Shown here: positions 59,825 to 64,000 of the stretch, in pieces
Numbering within the stretch: the first letter of the stretch is position 1
Layout: each line of letters opens with the position of its first letter
IMG/VR virus record: IMGVR_UViG_3300048586_000179
Location: 1-64,000 of that record
Origin: a virus
Direction: 5' to 3' (one strand)
DNA length: 64,000 nucleotides
Translations under genes and position numbers: made by a program
The notes under the pieces: model-generated
Database searches by the model: none
What the model was told of the DNA's origin: nothing
Seen by the model: the letters and a program-made list of their open reading frames with translations, nothing else

Positions 59825-60369
59825 GCCTCAACTTCCCCTCCAGCCCGAGCCCGGGCGACAGCTTCACCGCCGAGGGTGCGACCTTCGTCTGGACCGGATC
59901 CGTCTGGGTCATGCCGCCGTCAGGGCTGATCATTGCCACGCAGGACGAGGCGGAGGAAGGCCAGCGCCAGGATCGCGCCATGACCCCATTGCGTGGCAAG
60001 CAGGCCATCGATGCGCTGGCGACGCCTGCGGCGCCACAGCCGCCGCATGAGGCCCTTTGCCGTGCGTATTGCATCTTCCTGTCTGACGGGACCATCGTGC
60101 ACGCGGTCAACGTCGCCTCAGTGGTCGTCCTGGGTGCGGGGACCTACGAGGTCACCTTCGCCACGCCGCGACCCTCAGCCAACTATGTGGTCCTGGGAAG
60201 CTGTGAGGGGATCACCAACCACCCGGTGATGGCGGTGGCATCACCTCCCGACTTCCAGACGGCCGCCAAGTTCAGGGTGATCTTCGGGCTCACCGGGGGG
60301 AACGGCTCGACGGGTGGTTTCCTGGCCTCGCCGCCCCGCGCACATGTGGGGGTCTTCGCATGGGACTGA
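59821..60369 (+). CDS. short fibre protein, paralogue 2
   Basis: 182 residues, MSLNFPSSPSPGDSFTAEGA and FVWTGSVWVM, then TYEVTFATPRPSANYVVLGS and GITNHPVM. Aligns along its length with paralogue 1 (GITNH and TGGxNxxGF shared). ATGA overlap with paralogue 1. Confidence 0.7.
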   Translation: MSLNFPSSPSPGDSFTAEGATFVWTGSVWVMPPSGLIIATQDEAEEGQRQDRAMTPLRGKQAIDALATPAAPQPPHEALCRAYCIFLSDGTIVHAVNVASVVVLGAGTYEVTFATPRPSANYVVLGSCEGITNHPVMAVASPPDFQTAAKFRVIFGLTGGNGSTGGFLASPPRAHVGVFAWD

Positions 60370-60905
60370 ACTTTCCCAATACGCCCGCGACCGGCGAACG
60401 CTTTACGGCCGAGGGGCGCACCTTCGTCTGGAATGGCTCTGTCTGGCTCATGGAGGCAGAGAATATTCCGTGGGCCTCACTGGAAGAGGCCCTGGCCGCA
60501 GTTGCGACGGACAGGTTCATGTCCCCCGCGGCCATGGCGGCCCTGATCGATCGGCGGGATAATGACGGTGTCGACTTCGGCGCGCTTCAGGTGATTGCCT
60601 GGGGCCTGTTCAACGGGTCCACCGGCGCCCTCATCGCAGGCCGCAACTTCGAGCCAGCCGTGCTGGTCGGGACCGGGTCATATCGCTTCATCTTCACGAC
60701 ACCACCCCCTGACGACAACTACCTGGTCCATTGCTCATCGCCCTTCAACACGTCAGGGGCTGCACCTTTGGCTTGCGGCTTCAACTCAGCGCAACCCCTG
60801 CCGGTGGCTGGGCAGTTCGATATCACCACGGGTGGCACGGGTGGGTCCAACAGCACGTCAGCTGTGTTCCGGGGGCCGCAGATCCAGGTGGCCGTCTTCC
60901 GCTGA
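60360..60905 (+). CDS. short fibre protein, paralogue 3
   Basis: 181 residues, MGLNFPNTPATGERFTAEGR and FVWNGSVWLM, then SYRFIFTTPPPDDNYLVHCS. Overlaps paralogue 2 by 10 bases. More diverged after residue 120, with a different tip. Confidence 0.7.
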   Translation: MGLNFPNTPATGERFTAEGRTFVWNGSVWLMEAENIPWASLEEALAAVATDRFMSPAAMAALIDRRDNDGVDFGALQVIAWGLFNGSTGALIAGRNFEPAVLVGTGSYRFIFTTPPPDDNYLVHCSSPFNTSGAAPLACGFNSAQPLPVAGQFDITTGGTGGSNSTSAVFRGPQIQVAVFR

Positions 60906-60935
60906 TCGGTTGTGGAAAAATGCGCCCCTGCGCGC

Positions 60936-60947
60936 TATGGTGGGGCA
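60936..60947 (+). promoter_or_regulatory. TATGGTGGGGCA motif (possible late promoter)
   Basis: 11 of 12 bases match TATGATGGGGCA before the portal gene. TGGAAA lies 17 bases upstream of TATGGT. In the only sizeable gap between fibre genes. Confidence 0.35.
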
Positions 60948-60977
60948 TCACGGGATCGCTTCATCAAGGACGTCGCC

Positions 60978-61304
60978 ATGGACCTCATCGTCAACACCGG
61001 CAAGCTTGACTATCGCCGCACCGTCACCTGGCCGCAGGCCTCTGCGGCCGACAACGCCACCCTCCCCCGCTACGCCCCGATCTGGTCGATGGTCTGCGCG
61101 ACCATCCAGGTCGTCGGTTCGGGCAGCGCGGTCATCAAGGGCAGCAACGACGGGGTGAACTACGTCACCCTCAAGGACTTGGCCGGGAACGACCTCACGG
61201 TCGCCGCGGGCGAGCTGAAGGAGTTCTCCAGTGGCGTGGCTTTCGTCAAGCCGGAGATGACCGGAGGACCGGCTGACGTCATCATCACCCACTGGCAGGG
61301 CTGA
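60978..61304 (+). CDS. small beta-rich virion protein
   Basis: 108 residues from MDLIVNTGKLDYRRT (ATG 60978, AAGGACGTC upstream); an earlier ATG at 60912 has no ribosome site. TIQVVGSGSAVIKGSNDGVN and YVTLKDLAGNDLTVAAGEL resemble carbohydrate-binding or fibre accessory domains. Function unknown. Confidence 0.65.
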   Translation: MDLIVNTGKLDYRRTVTWPQASAADNATLPRYAPIWSMVCATIQVVGSGSAVIKGSNDGVNYVTLKDLAGNDLTVAAGELKEFSSGVAFVKPEMTGGPADVIITHWQG

Positions 61305-61308
61305 CCCC

Positions 61309-63012
61309 ATGCAGAACCGCTACCTTCCCCTCGCGGCGCGCAAGCGCCGCCATGCTGGCGGCGGTGGCGGCGGCACCCCGCCGTCAGCCTTCTCCTTCAG
61401 AAAAGCGTTTATCCAGAACAACATCTTCAACAGCGGAGGTGGCTTCGTCGAGTTCAGGGGTGGGGTTGGACCCTATACCTGCGACACCACGATCGGGTCC
61501 GGCGTCACTGCTGGCGTTCCCCAGGCGGACCCGATTTTTTCCTGGGTAGGGCATGGTTCAGCTGCCACCCCGGTCATCACAGCGACATTCTCCGACAGCC
61601 TTGGGGCAAGCTTCGTCATTGTCATCGATTACACCCCGATCCTTGGCGCGAGTGACAGCCGGCCAGTATACCCCAATACACCGCCGGGGCCGCCGGTCGT
61701 CAGTGGCCCTGCCGTCCTGACGGTGAATGGTGACGCGATCGATTATGACTGGGCCTTCTGGTCTGGCACGCATCCGTTGACCGTAACCCAGCGTCTCTTC
61801 GTGGATGGTGTGGATACGGACGGCTTCCGGCTGTCCTACCCCATGCAGGAAAGCTGGCGCGGCAAGCCCATCCAGATCCGCGAGACGGCGACCAATGCCG
61901 ACGGCGGACCGGTGGAGGCCCTGTCGAACATCGTCACCGGCCCGGCCGCGCCGCTTGCGCCGCCCGTAAGCACGGCAAACCCCGACCTCGATCTTTCCCC
62001 GGACGAAAACACCCTGCTCTACACGCCGGGCACCTGGACCGGGAACCCCACCCCCACGATCACCGCGCGCCTCTTTGTGCAGGGTGTCGATACCGCCGCC
62101 GCAGCGCCCTCTATGCCGGTTGATCCGGCGTGGCGCGGCAAGGAGTGTGGCATCCGCGAAGAGGCCAACAACGCCGCTGGCGGGCCTGTCTACGCCCTCT
62201 CCGCAGAGGTGCTGGTCCCTGACCTGCCTCCCGCCGACCCGGAAGCTGATCTGATCGCTTTCCTGAATGGGCGTGTTGCCTACGGGCTGGATGCGACTGA
62301 CCGTTCGACCATGTTTCAGGACGACCTCGGCACGGTCCCGGTTACTGCCGACGGTCAGGCTGTCGGGCGAATTGTCACGAAATTCAAGCCTGCCACGCCG
62401 GTTGTTCAGGATTTCGCCAATGGGACGCAGGCCAGTAAGCCCCTCGCTGGCCCCGGATATGTTGCTGGTGACGGTATCGATGATTTCCTGAACTACAACC
62501 AAGGTGGAACTGGGGTTTTCCCGATATTCCAGGGCCTCGATGGTTTTGTGGCGAGTATCTGCATCACGCCGATCGTGCCTCTAGGGACAGAGGCGTATTT
62601 CACGGCCGGTTTCGGCGGCACCCTTGCAAACTTCCGCCTACGTATTCAAGGACTGGCCGATGGGCGCGCCCAGTTCTCATGCCAGGAGCAGCAAAACGGA
62701 GCTCCAGTAAGCGCCACCACGGCGGCTGCCGTCTTTGTTGCTGGAACCCCTGTCGTTCTTACCATGGCGGTCGACCATGACGCCAAGGTGATGAAGGGGT
62801 ATGCGAATGGGGTCGAGGTGGTCTCCCTGAATTTGCCGCTGACCATTTCGCCGTTCAACTATGACATCAACCGACTGCGGTTGATGCAGCTCCACGGGAA
62901 CACCGTCTCTGCGCCCTCAAATGCACAGATCCATCGAATGCTGTTCCTGCACGACAAGGCCGACCTGGCCGGTATTGCCAAGATCGAGGCTTGGGTTGGG
63001 GAGTTCGCATGA
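61309..63012 (+). CDS. receptor-binding-type protein with Ig-like and lectin-like domains
   Basis: 567 residues. A basic Gly-rich N-terminus, two repeats (TVTQRLFVDGVDTDGF and TITARLFVQGVDTAAA, each followed by WRGK and IREEANNA/IRETATNA) that look like tandem Ig-like modules, and a C-terminal concanavalin-like domain (VVLTMAVDHDAKVMKGYANG; VEVVSLNLPLTI). Probably binds a cell-surface glycan. Confidence 0.75.
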   Translation: MQNRYLPLAARKRRHAGGGGGGTPPSAFSFRKAFIQNNIFNSGGGFVEFRGGVGPYTCDTTIGSGVTAGVPQADPIFSWVGHGSAATPVITATFSDSLGASFVIVIDYTPILGASDSRPVYPNTPPGPPVVSGPAVLTVNGDAIDYDWAFWSGTHPLTVTQRLFVDGVDTDGFRLSYPMQESWRGKPIQIRETATNADGGPVEALSNIVTGPAAPLAPPVSTANPDLDLSPDENTLLYTPGTWTGNPTPTITARLFVQGVDTAAAAPSMPVDPAWRGKECGIREEANNAAGGPVYALSAEVLVPDLPPADPEADLIAFLNGRVAYGLDATDRSTMFQDDLGTVPVTADGQAVGRIVTKFKPATPVVQDFANGTQASKPLAGPGYVAGDGIDDFLNYNQGGTGVFPIFQGLDGFVASICITPIVPLGTEAYFTAGFGGTLANFRLRIQGLADGRAQFSCQEQQNGAPVSATTAAAVFVAGTPVVLTMAVDHDAKVMKGYANGVEVVSLNLPLTISPFNYDINRLRLMQLHGNTVSAPSNAQIHRMLFLHDKADLAGIAKIEAWVGEFA

Positions 63013-63317
63013 TGGGGTTCTCGGCAATCATTCCGGCCGCCGAGGCTGAAGCGGCCAACGTCGCGCTGGAGGCTCAAGGCTTCGGTCCCTGGAACTTCTC
63101 CGTTCCTCTCTGGCGTGGAACGGCCCCCGATCCCGATAGCTACGGACTGAACGTGGGTGGGGACCACGACGATTTTCGCGCGGCCATCGCTGCCCTCCCC
63201 AGCGTCTCGATCCAGGACGCGGCCCGGGGCATGGTTGGCTTCGACGAGCATGTGGCGGCCGAGGGCCTATCCCGCGAGCCCTACGCCCAGCCGGAGCAGC
63301 ATGATGGATCCACGTAG
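63009..63317 (+). CDS. small protein after the receptor-binding gene
   Basis: 102 residues from ATG 63009 (ATGA overlap) or ATG 63012. AAEAEAANVALEAQGFGPWN and SVPLWRGTAPDPDSYGLNVG; Ala-rich and probably helical at first. Could be a fibre chaperone or tip protein. Not recognised. Confidence 0.6.
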   Translation: MMGFSAIIPAAEAEAANVALEAQGFGPWNFSVPLWRGTAPDPDSYGLNVGGDHDDFRAAIAALPSVSIQDAARGMVGFDEHVAAEGLSREPYAQPEQHDGST

Positions 63318-63624
63318 CGCCGCATGGTTCGTGATGGCGCTCCTGCTCCTGCTGAGCGTCCTGATGATGTTCCACCTGATGACGATCTGGGTTGGGGTCA
63401 TCGTGTGCCGGGACTACGCCGAAGCCGTCATCGATCCGGCAGTCACCGTGGCCGGAGCGGAAGGGATCGCCTCCACTTGCGGAAAGCTGGAAACGGACCT
63501 CTCTGAGGCTGTCGACAAGTACCTTTCGGTCATCCTCTCCCTGATCGGTGGCGCTGCCGTCTCCGGTAGCTATGCAAGTGCCGTTGCCCCCATCCCACCC
63601 AACCGAAAGGATGAAGAACCATGA
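63301..63624 (+). CDS. putative holin / membrane lysis protein
   Basis: 107 residues. A strong N-terminal transmembrane helix (WFVMALLLLLSVLMMFHLMT), a soluble middle and a second hydrophobic stretch (YLSVILSLIGGAAVSGSYAS) near the C-terminus. It directly precedes and overlaps the endolysin gene (ATGA), the usual holin position. Assignment is by topology and context. Confidence 0.65.
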   Translation: MMDPRSAAWFVMALLLLLSVLMMFHLMTIWVGVIVCRDYAEAVIDPAVTVAGAEGIASTCGKLETDLSEAVDKYLSVILSLIGGAAVSGSYASAVAPIPPNRKDEEP

Positions 63625-64000
63625 CGACCACGGGACATGACCTCCTCCTGAACCTCGCCGCCTGGGCCGAGACGCAGGGCTTCGATCCGGACAAGGACTA
63701 TATCGCCCCCGAGGGCGAGGGTGACGAGCCGGAACCGGAGCCGACCCCGCTGCCGCCGGAGCTGCCGCCCGGCTTCCTCTCGAAGAACTTCCGCGAGAGC
63801 GAATTCACCTGCCGCCACTGCGGCGGGATGCACCCAAATGGCATGGACCCCAAGCTGATCGACGCACTGCAGCGCATCCGCGACCACTACGGGGTGCCGG
63901 TCACCATCAACTCGGGCTATCGCTGCCCGACGCACAACGCGAATGTTGGTGGCGCGCGGAACTCCCAGCACCTGAACGGGACCGCCGCCGACTTCGTCGT
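63621..64000 (+). CDS. M15A peptidase endolysin, 3' end missing
   Basis: First 126 residues of a gene cut by the window end. After an acidic Pro-rich stretch (30-50) comes the M15A domain: FLSKNFRESEFTCRHCG, VPVTINSGYRCPTHNANVGG, SQHLNGTAADF with zinc ligands H117 and D124; the third ligand lies beyond the window. Cleaves peptide cross-links in peptidoglycan for host lysis. It has no signal peptide, so it depends on the preceding holin-like protein. Confidence 0.85.
   Translation, partial: MTTTGHDLLLNLAAWAETQGFDPDKDYIAPEGEGDEPEPEPTPLPPELPPGFLSKNFRESEFTCRHCGGMHPNGMDPKLIDALQRIRDHYGVPVTINSGYRCPTHNANVGGARNSQHLNGTAADFV

Noticed and set aside
1-64000. Integrase, attachment sites or prophage boundaries
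   Set aside because: No tyrosine or serine recombinase, excisionase or att-like direct repeat was recognised in the window.

Overview
The window is an internal piece of a GC-rich tailed double-stranded DNA phage genome; both ends cut through genes. Portal, HK97-type capsid protein, P22 gp4-like adaptor, nozzle-like protein, large ejection-type virion proteins and an endolysin are present. No tail tube, sheath or tape-measure gene is seen, so a short-tailed, N4/P22-like virion is most likely. High GC, AGGAGA-type ribosome sites and gene flavour suggest an alphaproteobacterial (Rhodobacterales-like) host; that is inference.

Layout. (1) About 1-9.2 kb, leftward: tightly overlapping operons with a J-domain-like protein, two exported proteins, a Tad2-family (DUF2829) anti-Thoeris protein, a SNF2-type helicase and DNA-metabolism-like proteins, plus one rightward Cro/CI-like repressor gene at 4.24 kb with its own sigma70-like promoter. 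(2) About 9.2-23.3 kb, leftward: roughly 35 small accessory genes, mostly unknown, in which almost every gene or short operon sits in its own cassette: terminator hairpin with T-run, then GGTCCCCnnnGGR, then an AGGAGA ribosome site, then the start codon. (3) 23.4-26.0 kb, rightward: PrimPol and D5-like SF3 helicase, followed by a control or origin-like region with two perfect palindromes. (4) 26.4-27.0 kb: a divergent junction with one leftward and one rightward copy of the same element. (5) 27-64 kb, rightward: nuclease, nozzle-like protein, ejection proteins, a 2,761-residue protein with a complete T7-family single-subunit RNA polymerase core, terminase split into ATPase and nuclease genes, portal, GroES-like protein, scaffold, capsid, adaptors, collagen-like, collar and tail-fibre proteins, a putative holin and an M15 endolysin.

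How it fits together. The giant polymerase lies among virion and ejection proteins, as the N4 virion RNA polymerase does. The repeated element occurs 30 times (29 leftward, 1 rightward), almost always 10-45 bases before a start codon. My main hypothesis is that the polymerase is injected with the DNA and transcribes the early region from these 30 short hairpin-containing promoters, most of them insulated by a terminator. N4 has only three such promoters, so this would be a greatly expanded system. Three of the cassettes hold no convincing reading frame and may make small RNAs. The polymerase motifs and the repeats are read directly; the link between them is inference.
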